Shown here: positions 26,976 to 36,081 of the stretch, in pieces | How the letters are laid out: each line of letters starts with the position of its first letter | Numbering within the stretch: the stretch's first letter is position 1 | From: Urechidicola vernalis | Lineage (GTDB): Bacteria > Bacteroidota > Bacteroidia > Flavobacteriales > Flavobacteriaceae | DNA length: 64,000 nucleotides | Reading direction: 5' to 3' | Assembly (NCBI RefSeq): GCF_031846385.1 | Contig: NZ_JAVRHV010000003.1 | Coordinates: forward strand, 274,842 to 338,841 | Program-made: the position numbers and the translations under genes | Notes under the pieces: generated by a model | Database searches by the model: none | Told to the model about the DNA's origin: nothing | Seen by the model: the letters and a program-made list of their open reading frames with translations, nothing else

Positions 26976-27593
26976 ATGGCACAATCAAAATCAACTAAGA
27001 AACTATTTAATATGGCCTACGGGCTTGGAGCATCAATTGTAATTTTAGGTGCTTTATTTAAAATATTACATTGGAACTTTGGAAATGAAATGTTAATGAT
27101 TGGTATGATTGTAGAAGCATTGGTATTTGCTATTTCTGCATTTGAACCAGTTGAAGACGATCTAGATTGGTCTAAAGTATATCCAGAATTGACTGGTGGT
27201 ACAGCAAAAGAGAAAGGTGATGTTCAAGGAATGTTATCGCAAAAATTAGACGACATGTTGCAAGAGGCAAAACTTGATGCTGGTTTAATGAAAAGTTTAG
27301 GAGATAGTATCCAAAACTTTAAAGGGGCAGCTGATAATATTGCTCCTGCGGTAGATTCAATTGCTGCAACAAATAAATATAGTGAGCAATTATCTTTAGC
27401 GGCTTCACAAATGGAATCGTTAAACAGTTTGTATCAAGTACAGTTAGAAAGTGCTTCTAGGCAAGCAGAAATAAATAAAGAAACTGCTGATAATGCAGGA
27501 AAATTAAAGGAACAAATGGAATCCTTAGCAACGAACTTGTCTTCTTTAAATGGAGTATACGGTGGAATGTTATCTGCAATGTCTAAAAATTAA
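26976..27593 (+). CDS. gldL: T9SS/gliding motor stator protein GldL
   Basis: 205 residues with two N-terminal membrane helices (about 12-32 and 38-55) and a cytoplasmic, partly coiled-coil tail. Lys29 in helix 1 and Glu47 in helix 2 (MIVEALVF) sit where the charged residues needed for proton use are found in characterised GldL. Five GldL surround two GldM helices in the rotary motor that powers T9SS secretion and gliding. An inverted repeat follows and overlaps its stop codon. Confidence 0.96.
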   Translation: MAQSKSTKKLFNMAYGLGASIVILGALFKILHWNFGNEMLMIGMIVEALVFAISAFEPVEDDLDWSKVYPELTGGTAKEKGDVQGMLSQKLDDMLQEAKLDAGLMKSLGDSIQNFKGAADNIAPAVDSIAATNKYSEQLSLAASQMESLNSLYQVQLESASRQAEINKETADNAGKLKEQMESLATNLSSLNGVYGGMLSAMSKN

Positions 27594-27631
27594 TTAGTCA
27601 TTTAATTATTAACCAACAAAACTAATTAATT
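27588..27631 (+). promoter_or_regulatory. inverted repeat ending at the gldM start codon
   Basis: AATTAATTAGT (27588-27598, containing the gldL stop codon) is perfectly complementary to ACTAATTAATT (27621-27631), the eleven bases just before the gldM ATG. In mRNA this can pair and mask the gldM initiation region until the stem is opened. Confidence 0.5.
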
Positions 27632-29185
27632 ATGGCAGGAGGAAAACTATCACCAAGGCAGAAGATGATTAATCTGATGTACTTGGTATTTATCGCAATG
27701 TTAGCATTGCAGATGTCAAAAGAAGTACTTACAGCATTTGGATATTTAAATGAGCGTTTAACAACATTTAACGTATCGCAAAAAGATAAGAATGCGGATA
27801 AATACGCGGGGTTAGCATTAAAGGCTAGCGAACAAGCTGAAAAGTTTGGAGATGAAAATGAAAAAGCACAACAAGTAAGGGCGCTTTCTCAGGAGTTATT
27901 TGATCATATTGAGAAAGTAAAACAAGTTGTTCTTGTTGATATTCCAGAAGAGAAGAAAGAGAATTATGAAGAGATGGATAAATCTGAAACATTAGATTTA
28001 TACTTATATCAAAAGGGACAAGTTTCTGAAGACGGACAAGCCTTTTTAGATGCAATTGAAAAATATAGAAACGGTGTAGTTGCTGTATTGGGTGATGAAT
28101 ATCCTGAAGTTTCAACATCTATTTTAGAACATTTTGATACTGATGATGTACCTAGTAAGGATGGTGTGTCTCAGGCAAAAAATTGGATTGACCATACTTT
28201 TGTTGGCTTCCCATCAGTTGCTTCTATGACAAAATTATCTTTAATGCAAACGGATATTCGTTCTGCGGAAAGAAATATTTTAAATACAATGTTGCGCGGC
28301 CAATTAGCTGCAGATGCGGGAATTAGTGCTAGTACGTATCAAACAATTTTTATTCCAACAAAGCCTTCTTTCTTTCCAGGAGAGAACGTAACAGGAGAAA
28401 TTGTTTTAGGACGTTATGATGCGACTTTAATGCCATCTGAAGTAGTTGTGAACGGAAGACCAGTTACTAAATTTGAAGGTGGTGGAGCAGTTATGAATTT
28501 TCCTGCGGGTAATGTTGGAGAAAACGACATTAAAGGAAAGTTTGTTTTTATGCAAGATGGGAAACCAGTTGAAATTCCAATTGACACGAAATATGCTGTT
28601 GTTGCCAAACCAAATGATGCAGTAATTGCTGCAGATAAAATGAATGTAGTATACAGGGGCTTACAAAACCCAATGACAATTTCGGTACCAGGTGTTGCAG
28701 ATAATAAAGTAAATGCGAAAGCCGCAGGATTGCGTAAAGCGAGTGGAATTGGAAAATATATAATGGTGCCAGGTACGGGGAAAGAAATAAGAATTAATGT
28801 AACGGCTAGTTTACCTGATGGGTCTCCAATGTCAAGTTCAAAAGTATATAGAATTAAAGATATACCGAAACCGATGGCTACTGTAAGAAGGGAGTCAGGA
28901 ATGGTCTCTATGGCGAAGTCTAGTTTATTAAAAACTACGGTTCGCGTGGAATTGCCAGACTTTTTATTCGACTTGGATTTTAATATTCAAAGTTTTAAAA
29001 TAAAAGTTCCAGGTCAAGCGACAATAACGGTGAATGGGAATAAATTGAATACACAGGCTCAAACAGCAGTAAACAGAGCAAGAGTTGGAGATGTGATAAA
29101 TATATTTGATGTAAAATCAAGTATTGTTGGTGTAAGCGGATTGAGAGTTCCGGATGCGTCACCTGTGAATATTGAAATACAATAA
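27632..29185 (+). CDS. gldM: T9SS/gliding motor protein GldM
   Basis: 517 residues. A short cytoplasmic start (MAGGKLSPRQK, with Arg9 conserved in GldM), one membrane helix (about 14-33) and a long periplasmic part of stacked domains ending VPDASPVNIEIQ. GldM spans the periplasm from the GldL ring to the GldK/GldN ring and transmits motor movement. It follows gldL after 38 bases and precedes gldN by 11. Confidence 0.96.
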   Translation: MAGGKLSPRQKMINLMYLVFIAMLALQMSKEVLTAFGYLNERLTTFNVSQKDKNADKYAGLALKASEQAEKFGDENEKAQQVRALSQELFDHIEKVKQVVLVDIPEEKKENYEEMDKSETLDLYLYQKGQVSEDGQAFLDAIEKYRNGVVAVLGDEYPEVSTSILEHFDTDDVPSKDGVSQAKNWIDHTFVGFPSVASMTKLSLMQTDIRSAERNILNTMLRGQLAADAGISASTYQTIFIPTKPSFFPGENVTGEIVLGRYDATLMPSEVVVNGRPVTKFEGGGAVMNFPAGNVGENDIKGKFVFMQDGKPVEIPIDTKYAVVAKPNDAVIAADKMNVVYRGLQNPMTISVPGVADNKVNAKAAGLRKASGIGKYIMVPGTGKEIRINVTASLPDGSPMSSSKVYRIKDIPKPMATVRRESGMVSMAKSSLLKTTVRVELPDFLFDLDFNIQSFKIKVPGQATITVNGNKLNTQAQTAVNRARVGDVINIFDVKSSIVGVSGLRVPDASPVNIEIQ

Positions 29186-29196
29186 TTAAAGGAATT

Positions 29197-30099
29197 ATGA
29201 ATAGGAAAAGTTTAATTTTAGGATTTGTGGGAGTCTTTTCAATGTTTGTTGTAAAGGCACAATCAAATTTGTTAAATGCCACAACACCTGATCAGGTTGG
29301 CGTTAAGACTGCACAGCAATTGGCTGCAGATAACGATAAGCCAATGGAGTATGGTTATGTTGATGATAGAGATATGATGTGGTCTAAAGTAGTGTGGGAA
29401 TATATTGATTTAAATGAAAGAATCAATTTACCGTTCTATTACCCTATTCATGAAAATAGTACTTCTAAAAATAGAAAGTCACTTTTTAAAACCTTGTTAG
29501 ATGGTATAATGGATGATCAAATTACTGAAGTGTATGATGATACGTATTTTACTAGTAAATTAACAAAGAAAGAAATAGAAGCCAAACTGTTCCGTATTGA
29601 TACTACTGATGCTGGTAAAAGAGCATTGAATCAAGGAGAATCAAATATTGAAGAATTTATCAATAGAACAGAGATTAATCCCGGAGATATTGAAGGGTTT
29701 AAAATAAAAGGAGTTTGGTATATAGACAAGCGTCAAGGAGAAATGAAATATAGATTACTAGCAATTGCTCCAGTTGCTCCAGATGTTCAAACAAAGAACA
29801 GAAGTGATGTGCAGACCGTAGATGAAAAACTTGCATTGTTTTGGGTTTGGTATCCAGGTGCAAGACAGAATTTATATGACATGAAGGTGTTTAACCAAAA
29901 AAATTCTGCATATCCTATTTCATATGATCACTTGTTAAACGCCAAAAGATTTAATGCCATTATTTATAGAGAAGAGAATTTGTACGGTAACAGAGATGTT
30001 TCTCATTATGTTAGAGGAAACTCTTTATTCCAAGTTCTAGAATCAGACAAAATTCGTGAAAATATTAGGGATAAAGAATTAGATATTTGGAATTACTAA
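29197..30099 (+). CDS. gldN: T9SS periplasmic ring protein GldN
   Basis: 300 residues with a signal peptide cleaved near VVKAQ. The body has the GldN/PorN features YVDDRDMMWSKVVWEYIDLNE, LPFYYPI and FWVWYPGARQNLYDMKVFN. It forms the periplasmic ring with GldK. Last gene of the cluster, followed by a clear terminator. Confidence 0.95.
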   Translation: MNRKSLILGFVGVFSMFVVKAQSNLLNATTPDQVGVKTAQQLAADNDKPMEYGYVDDRDMMWSKVVWEYIDLNERINLPFYYPIHENSTSKNRKSLFKTLLDGIMDDQITEVYDDTYFTSKLTKKEIEAKLFRIDTTDAGKRALNQGESNIEEFINRTEINPGDIEGFKIKGVWYIDKRQGEMKYRLLAIAPVAPDVQTKNRSDVQTVDEKLALFWVWYPGARQNLYDMKVFNQKNSAYPISYDHLLNAKRFNAIIYREENLYGNRDVSHYVRGNSLFQVLESDKIRENIRDKELDIWNY

Positions 30100-30119
30100 A
30101 ACATTTAGTAGTATAAAAG

Positions 30120-30150
30120 AAACTCTCGTAGCAATACGGGAGTTTTTTTA
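30120..30150 (+). terminator. terminator of gldKLMN
   Basis: AACTCTCGTA / TACGGGAGTT (one G-T pair) with a GCAA loop and a run of T. Confidence 0.85.
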
Positions 30151-30177
30151 TTTCTATTTTTGACGAATATTTAATTG

Positions 30178-31224
30178 ATGAAGGAAGTAGATTATATAAT
30201 AGTTGGGTTAGGGCTTGCAGGGCTGTCTTTTGCACGTCAATTAGAGAAAAATAACAAGTCGTTTGTTGTGTATGAAAACAATTCTCAGAACTCATCTAAG
30301 GTTGCAGGAGGTATGTATAACCCTGTTATTTTAAAAAGGTTTACCCCAGTTTGGGAAGGTCATGATCAAATAGAAAAAGCCTTGCCATTTTACCAAGAGT
30401 TGGAGCAAAACTTCAATACGGTATATGACCATAAAATAAGCTTGCACCGTTTGTTTACTTCTATAGAAGAACAAAATAATTGGTTTGCAAAATGTGACCA
30501 TCCAGTTTTGTCAAAATACTTGGAGCCAAAAGTAATTAATGAAACATATAACGGAATATCATCCCCTTATGGTTATGGTGAAGTTATAGGTGCTGGAAGA
30601 ATTGATGCAAAACAATTACTTTTAGACTATAAACACTTTTTACAAAGCAATGGCAAGTTAAAAGAAGAAAGTTTTGATTACAACAATATTGAATTGAATG
30701 TAAATTTTGTTGTCTATAAAGGTATTAAGGCTAAAACCGTTGTGTTTAGTGAAGGTTACGGAATCAGATTAAATCCTTATTTCAAAGACTTACCGCTTAA
30801 TGAAGTAAAAGGAGAACTAATTACCATTAACTCATCTGAATTAAATATTGATTTTATTTTAAAGTCAGGGGTTTTTATAATGCCTTTGGGTAATGATTTA
30901 TACAAAGTTGGTGCAACTTTTAATTGGGATGATAAAACGAACCTTCCAACAGAAGAAGGAAAGACTGAGTTGATTGAAAAATTATCAAAAATTATTGGTG
31001 TTCCTTTCGAAGTTGTAGATCATGTAGCAGGAATAAGGCCGACTGTAAAAGATCGAAGACCGTTAGTAGGAGTTCATCCAGAACACAAAGAATTGGCTGT
31101 TTTAAATGGGTTAGGAACACGAGGTGTTATGATTGCTCCTACGGTATCTGAGGAGTTGTATAATTATCTAGAGAACGGCGAGCCACTGCGTGAAGAAATA
31201 AACATTACTCGTTTTAAGAACTAG
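30178..31224 (+). CDS. FAD-dependent oxidoreductase (DAO family)
   Basis: 348 residues from ATG; the TTG three bases upstream is a less likely start. The N-terminal dinucleotide-binding motif is YIIVGLGLAGLSFARQL; near the C terminus are AGIRPTVKDRRPLVG and NGLGTRGVMIAP, as in D-amino-acid-oxidase/MnmC-type flavoproteins. The substrate is not clear; it lacks the methyltransferase half of MnmC. A -7-like TATTTTTG lies at 30155-30162. Its 3' end overlaps the convergent DUF983 gene by 11 bases. Confidence 0.83.
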   Translation: MKEVDYIIVGLGLAGLSFARQLEKNNKSFVVYENNSQNSSKVAGGMYNPVILKRFTPVWEGHDQIEKALPFYQELEQNFNTVYDHKISLHRLFTSIEEQNNWFAKCDHPVLSKYLEPKVINETYNGISSPYGYGEVIGAGRIDAKQLLLDYKHFLQSNGKLKEESFDYNNIELNVNFVVYKGIKAKTVVFSEGYGIRLNPYFKDLPLNEVKGELITINSSELNIDFILKSGVFIMPLGNDLYKVGATFNWDDKTNLPTEEGKTELIEKLSKIIGVPFEVVDHVAGIRPTVKDRRPLVGVHPEHKELAVLNGLGTRGVMIAPTVSEELYNYLENGEPLREEINITRFKN

Positions 31225-31615
31225 TTTTTTGTTCCTCCACTTCATCTTTACGATACTTAACAAAAAGATTAATCCAAATAATTCTTGATAATCGTACGGT
31301 ATGCAATACAGTAAAAATTAATACAATGACTATCGCTATAAAACTCTGTAATAAATCAAGATTAAAAACTAAAAAAGAAATAATAAAAGTCAAAACAGAA
31401 ACCGCTACGGTTAAGCCATAATTTACGTACATAGCTCCATAGTAAAAAGAGGGTTCCATCATGTATTTTAAATTACAATGAGAACAGTGTTTATGAAGTT
31501 TTAAAAGTTTCTTTACCTTAAAAAAACTAGTCGATTCAAAAAAATCGCCTTCTTGGCATCTCGGACATTTATTCTTAAAAATACTATAGAGTTTGGAGCC
31601 TTTTCTTAGCAGCAT
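31214..31615 (-). CDS. DUF983 family membrane protein
   Basis: 133 residues. An N-terminal pair of Cys motifs (CPRCQEGDFF and CSHCNLKYMMEPSFYYGAMYVNYG) suggests a small zinc ribbon, followed by two membrane helices and a charged C-terminal tail. This is the DUF983 pattern. The function is unknown. It is divergent from the ABC-F gene and overlaps the end of the oxidoreductase gene. Confidence 0.85.
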   Translation of the reverse strand: MLLRKGSKLYSIFKNKCPRCQEGDFFESTSFFKVKKLLKLHKHCSHCNLKYMMEPSFYYGAMYVNYGLTVAVSVLTFIISFLVFNLDLLQSFIAIVIVLIFTVLHTVRLSRIIWINLFVKYRKDEVEEQKTSS

Positions 31616-31632
31616 AAAATCAAAAAATAGAT

Positions 31633-31640
31633 TACTTTTG
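31633..31640 (+). promoter_or_regulatory. -7 element before the ABC-F gene
   Basis: TACTTTTG followed by CA, 38 bases before the start codon. No clear -33 TTTG at the usual distance. Confidence 0.5.
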
Positions 31641-31677
31641 CAAATGTAAAATTTTTAGTTTTTATATATACAAATTC

Positions 31678-33588
31678 ATGTTAAACATTCATAATATCAC
31701 AGTATCGTTTTCGGGAGAGGACTTGTTTTCAGGAATCACTTTTAGGTTAAATGGTGGAAATAGAGTAGGTCTTGTTGGGAAAAATGGGGCGGGAAAATCG
31801 ACACTTTTAAAAGTAATATCTGGGGATATTGAATATGATGGAGGTTCAATGGCATTTGAAAAAGATGTTAGAATTGGGTTTTTACGTCAAGATATTGATT
31901 TTGTTCAAGGTAGGACAATTCTTGAAGAGGCTTATGAAGCGTTTACAGAAATTAAAGAAATTGAACGAAAATTAGAAAAGATCAATAAGGAATTAGTTGA
32001 ACGAACTGATTATGAAAGTGATTCATATACAGAATTGATTAATGATTTAACGGATTTTACACATCGTTATGAAGTGCTAGGAGGGTATAATTACCAAGGA
32101 GATACTGAGAAAATTTTGCAGGGGCTTGGATTTAAAAGAGAGGATTTCGACAAACTTACAGATACTTTTTCAGGAGGTTGGCGTATGCGTATTGAATTGG
32201 CAAAACTCTTACTTCAAAATAATGACATATTGTTGCTTGATGAGCCTACAAACCATTTAGATATTGAATCAATTATTTGGTTAGAAGGTTTCTTGAAAAA
32301 TTATGCTGGCGCTGTGGTATTGGTGTCGCATGATAGAATGTTCTTAGATAATGTTACTAACCGAACGATTGAGATTTCCTTAGGTCAGATTTATGATTTT
32401 AAAAAACCATATACGCAATATCTTGCCTTAAGAGGAGAGATTAGAGAAAAGCAGTTACAGGCTCAAAAAAATCAGGAAAAGGAAATTAAGCAAACCGAAC
32501 AATTGATTAACAAGTTTAGAGCGAAAGCCAATAAGGCATCTATGGCGCAATCTTTAATTAAGAAATTGGATAAAGTAGAACGTATTGAAGTAGATATTGA
32601 GGATACTGCCGTTATGAATGTTCGTTTTCCGCTTTCAATTCAGCCTGGTAAAATTATAGTTGAGGCCTCTGATTTAGCTAAGAATTACGAAGAAAAACAG
32701 GTGCTTCAGAATGTAGATTTATTGATTGAACGTGGGAGTAAAATTGCCTTTGTCGGTCAAAATGGACAAGGTAAATCTACCTTGGCTAAAATGATGGTCG
32801 GAGAAATTCCTTTTGAAGGAAATATGAAGTTGGGGCATAATGTTCAAGTAGGTTATTTTGCACAGAATCAATCTGAATATTTAGATGGTGAGAAAACAGT
32901 TTTACAAATAATGGAAGATGCAGCAACTGATTCTAACAGGGTTAAAGTTAGAGATATGTTGGGGGCATTTTTATTTGGAGGTGATGATGTAGATAAAAAA
33001 GCGAAAGTGCTATCAGGTGGAGAAAGAAATAGATTGGCATTGTGCAAATTGTTGTTACAGCCAATTAATACTTTAATAATGGATGAACCCACAAACCATT
33101 TAGATATCGCATCTAAGAATGTATTAAAAAAGGCGCTAAAAGATTTTGAAGGGACTTTAATCGTGGTATCTCACGATCGTGATTTTTTACAAGGCTTAAC
33201 AACCACGGTATATGGTTTTAAGGATAAAGAAATTAAAGAGTATTTAGGAGATATTGATTATTTCTTAGAGCAGCATAAAATGGAAAATTTACGTGAAGCA
33301 GAAAAAAGAACGGTAATTGTTGAAGCAAAAAAAGAAACAACTTCTAGCTCAAAAGAATCACGTCAAAATGACAAGGAAAAAAAGAAACTACAAAATAAAT
33401 TGTCTAAAGTAGAAACGGAAATAGCAACTTTGGAAAAAGAAATAATAACATTAGATGCCAAAATAGCGGAGGATTTTGAAGCCGTTTCTAACGACCCAGA
33501 TTTTTATTCGAATTACCAAGCTAAAAAAGATAGGTTAGATGTTTTGATGGAAGATTGGTCTGAATTAGAAGATCTTGTGAATGCCTAA
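31678..33588 (+). CDS. ABC-F family ATPase
   Basis: 636 residues with two ABC domains and no membrane segments. Walker A motifs are GKNGAGKST and GQNGQGKST; signatures FSGGWRMR and LSGGERNR; Walker B motifs LLLDEPTNHLDI and LIMDEPTNHLDI. The interdomain linker is Lys/Gln-rich and a C-terminal coiled coil (about 560-636) resembles Uup. ABC-F proteins act on ribosomes, for example rescuing stalled complexes. The specific subfamily cannot be fixed from reading alone. The stop overlaps the start of the next gene by 8 bases. Confidence 0.93.
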   Translation: MLNIHNITVSFSGEDLFSGITFRLNGGNRVGLVGKNGAGKSTLLKVISGDIEYDGGSMAFEKDVRIGFLRQDIDFVQGRTILEEAYEAFTEIKEIERKLEKINKELVERTDYESDSYTELINDLTDFTHRYEVLGGYNYQGDTEKILQGLGFKREDFDKLTDTFSGGWRMRIELAKLLLQNNDILLLDEPTNHLDIESIIWLEGFLKNYAGAVVLVSHDRMFLDNVTNRTIEISLGQIYDFKKPYTQYLALRGEIREKQLQAQKNQEKEIKQTEQLINKFRAKANKASMAQSLIKKLDKVERIEVDIEDTAVMNVRFPLSIQPGKIIVEASDLAKNYEEKQVLQNVDLLIERGSKIAFVGQNGQGKSTLAKMMVGEIPFEGNMKLGHNVQVGYFAQNQSEYLDGEKTVLQIMEDAATDSNRVKVRDMLGAFLFGGDDVDKKAKVLSGGERNRLALCKLLLQPINTLIMDEPTNHLDIASKNVLKKALKDFEGTLIVVSHDRDFLQGLTTTVYGFKDKEIKEYLGDIDYFLEQHKMENLREAEKRTVIVEAKKETTSSSKESRQNDKEKKKLQNKLSKVETEIATLEKEIITLDAKIAEDFEAVSNDPDFYSNYQAKKDRLDVLMEDWSELEDLVNA

Positions 33589-34510
33589 TGTTTTAAATAG
33601 TGTAATTCAAAAGGTTCAGTTTTCTGAAATCGAAAAATTGGAGGTTTCTTTATCTGTTAAAAGAGAAGACCTTATTCACCCAGAAATATCTGGCAACAAA
33701 TTCCGAAAGTTAAAATTTAACATTCAGCAAGCCTTAAAAGAAAACCATAGTACAATTCTAACCTATGGTGGCGCATATTCTAACCATATTGTAGCAACCG
33801 CTGCAGCAGGAAGAATTCATGGAGTTAAGACAATTGGTGTCATTAGAGGAGAAGAATTAGGGGTAGATTTAAATAAGACGCTGGCAAATAACAAGACCTT
33901 AAAATTTGCACACGATAGTGGCATGATTTTTCATTTTGTATCGAGAAGTGATTACAAGTTAAAGCATTCGAAAGAATTTTTGAAAGGTTTAGAAAATAAG
34001 TTCGGTACGTTTTATAATGTTCCTGAAGGCGGAACAAATAAGTTCGCAGTGAAAGGTTGTGAAGAAATTTTAGATAGTTGCACACAAAACTTTGATACAA
34101 TTTGTACCGCAGTTGGCACTGGAGGAACAATTTCAGGTTTGATTAATACTGCAAAAAAGCATCAAGACATAATTGGGTTTCCAGCTTTGAAAGGTGATTT
34201 TTTAGAGAAGGAAATTCAACCATATATTACAAATAAAACGAAATGGAAGTTAATTTCAGACTATCATTTTGGAGGGTATGCAAAGACATCTGAGCCGTTA
34301 ATTCGGTTTATTAATAATTTTAAGAAAGAAACAAATATTCAGTTGGACCCAATTTATACTGGAAAAATGGTGTTTGGAATTGTAGATTTAATAAAGAAAG
34401 GATATTTTGCAAAAGGTTCTAAGATTTTAGCAATCCACACAGGCGGATTGCAAGGAATAGATGGAATAAATACAATTTTAAAGAAAAATAATAGTTTGAT
34501 AATTAGATAA
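33581..34510 (+). CDS. PLP-dependent ACC deaminase / D-cysteine desulfhydrase family enzyme
   Basis: 309 residues. The PLP lysine lies in the SGNKFRKLKFNIQQA segment, followed by TYGGAYSNHIVATAAAG and the phosphate-binding GTGGTISGLI loop, and ends with AIHTGGLQGIDG. This is the family of 1-aminocyclopropane-1-carboxylate deaminase and D-cysteine desulfhydrase. In a flavobacterium D-cysteine or a related amino acid is the likelier substrate. It overlaps the ABC-F gene by 8 bases and is followed by the glucosaminidase gene after 15 bases. Confidence 0.88.
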   Translation: MPNVLNSVIQKVQFSEIEKLEVSLSVKREDLIHPEISGNKFRKLKFNIQQALKENHSTILTYGGAYSNHIVATAAAGRIHGVKTIGVIRGEELGVDLNKTLANNKTLKFAHDSGMIFHFVSRSDYKLKHSKEFLKGLENKFGTFYNVPEGGTNKFAVKGCEEILDSCTQNFDTICTAVGTGGTISGLINTAKKHQDIIGFPALKGDFLEKEIQPYITNKTKWKLISDYHFGGYAKTSEPLIRFINNFKKETNIQLDPIYTGKMVFGIVDLIKKGYFAKGSKILAIHTGGLQGIDGINTILKKNNSLIIR

Positions 34511-34525
34511 ATACTCCAAACCTCA

Positions 34526-35524
34526 ATGAAATTTAAAATTACGCTAATCGTTTTTGCAGCATTTCTGGTTGCAAGTTGTAGTTCTCGAAAGAGGGTTGTG
34601 AATGAAAATTCAAAAAATAAAGTTGAGAAAAAAGAAGTTGAATCTAAATTTACACCAAAAAAGGAGCAACCAAAAACGAAAAAAAAGGTTACTTATAAAG
34701 ATGCTAAAGGCGCTTATATAGCAAAGTATTCTGAGATTGCTATGGAAGAAATGAGACGTTATAAAATTCCGGCGAGTATTACCCTAGCGCAAGGAGTGTT
34801 AGAATCTCGAAGTGGACAAAGTCAGTTAACCACAAGATCTAATAATCATTTTGGAATTAAATGTCACAAAGGATGGACAGGTGGTAAAACCTATCATGAC
34901 GATGATGAAAAAGGTGAGTGTTTTAGAGTTTATAAACATCCGGAAAAATCGTTTAGAGACCATTCATTGTTTTTAGCAGAAAGAAAAAGATATGCCGGTT
35001 TATTTGAATTAAAAATAACTGATTATAAAGGTTGGGCGAAAGGATTAAAAAAAGCGGGGTATGCAACGGATAAGTCTTACCCGCAAAAATTAATCAGTAT
35101 TATAGAAACACATGAGTTGTACGATTACGACGACCTGGTTCTTGGTAAAAAGAAAAGAAAAAGAGTAAAGAAGGAAGAATATGTTGTTACCCCTTCAAAG
35201 GTTTCATCAAAAGGAACTATTGAAGTCCAATACGGTGAATCTTTATATTCAATTTCAAAACGTTTTGGTTTAACAATTGACGAACTTAAAAAGATGAATA
35301 ACTTAAAGAGTAATAATCTTTCGGTTGGTCAAATGCTCTTAGTAAAGGAACAAAAGAAGAGAAAGCAGAATGATAGAAAAGAAAAACTCATTACAGTAAA
35401 AAAAGGAGATACCTTATACGGTTTAGCCAAAAAACATAAAGTGACGGTTACTCAGTTAAAGGATTGGAATAGACTCTTAGATAATACATTGTCAATAGGT
35501 CAGGAATTGATTGTAAATAAATAA
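34526..35524 (+). CDS. lipoprotein N-acetylglucosaminidase with two LysM domains
   Basis: 332 residues. Lipoprotein signal ending LVASC (Cys18), a Lys-rich linker, a glucosaminidase (GH73-like) domain (about 60-205) with IPASITLAQGVLESRSGQS and NNHFGIKCHKGW, then two LysM repeats (VQYGESLYSISKRFGLTIDEL and VKKGDTLYGLAKKHKVTVTQL). The catalytic Glu is probably that in GVLESRSG. It would hydrolyse peptidoglycan glycan strands in the periplasm. Confidence 0.92.
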   Translation: MKFKITLIVFAAFLVASCSSRKRVVNENSKNKVEKKEVESKFTPKKEQPKTKKKVTYKDAKGAYIAKYSEIAMEEMRRYKIPASITLAQGVLESRSGQSQLTTRSNNHFGIKCHKGWTGGKTYHDDDEKGECFRVYKHPEKSFRDHSLFLAERKRYAGLFELKITDYKGWAKGLKKAGYATDKSYPQKLISIIETHELYDYDDLVLGKKKRKRVKKEEYVVTPSKVSSKGTIEVQYGESLYSISKRFGLTIDELKKMNNLKSNNLSVGQMLLVKEQKKRKQNDRKEKLITVKKGDTLYGLAKKHKVTVTQLKDWNRLLDNTLSIGQELIVNK

Positions 35525-35553
35525 AAAAAGAGCATCTATTAGATGCTCTTTTT
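35524..35553. terminator. bidirectional terminator
   Basis: Nearly perfect palindrome with arms AAAAAGAGCATCTA and TAGATGCTCTTTTT between convergent genes. Confidence 0.88.
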
Positions 35554-35555
35554 GT

Positions 35556-35987
35556 TTAATGCTTTTCAGTTTTTTCTTTGCCTTTTTGTTTTTTATGATG
35601 TTGCATTTTCTTTTGCTTCATCTTTTTAGCACGTTGATTTCTCATTTTTTGCCATTTTTCATATTGCTCTTCGTTTAGAATGTTTTTCATCTCTTTTTTA
35701 ACAGCAATCTGATTATCTAACATTTTATTCTTTAATTCATATTTTTCCTGCTCACTTAGTTCTTTCCGTTCTCCTTTCATCTTTTTTAACTCTTCAACAT
35801 TTTTAAGAGTAAGTGCCATAACCTGTTCTTGCTGTTTCTCATTCAAGTCTAGATCAAGTGTCATTTGTTTTGCTCTAAGCGTTGCCATTTGTTCTGGAGA
35901 TAAATCACTTTTCTTATGAGCTCGTTCTTTTTGAGCAAATGTTTGAATGGAAATAAATGCGACTAAAATAAATACTACTTTTTTCAT
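35556..35987 (-). CDS. small periplasmic Lys/Met/Glu-rich helical protein (Spy/CpxP-like)
   Basis: 143 residues from the ATG at 35987, which puts a signal peptide (MKKVVFILVAFISIQTFAQ) at the N terminus; an upstream start would bury it. The mature part is helical and charged, with LSPEQMATLRAKQMTLDLDLNEKQ and LNEEQYEKWQKMR, LTxxQ-like motifs as in Spy/CpxP-type periplasmic chaperones, and a Lys/His/Met-rich end. It may be an envelope stress chaperone or a metal-binding protein; only fold type is suggested. Confidence 0.72.
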   Translation of the reverse strand: MKKVVFILVAFISIQTFAQKERAHKKSDLSPEQMATLRAKQMTLDLDLNEKQQEQVMALTLKNVEELKKMKGERKELSEQEKYELKNKMLDNQIAVKKEMKNILNEEQYEKWQKMRNQRAKKMKQKKMQHHKKQKGKEKTEKH

Positions 35988-36081
35988 GATTTCTAATTTA
36001 ATTTTGTTTGTAGTTTTGACCTTCACACTTTAAAAAGGTTTAACTTTGAAATGGATATTTTAATTTTTTTAAGAATTAATT

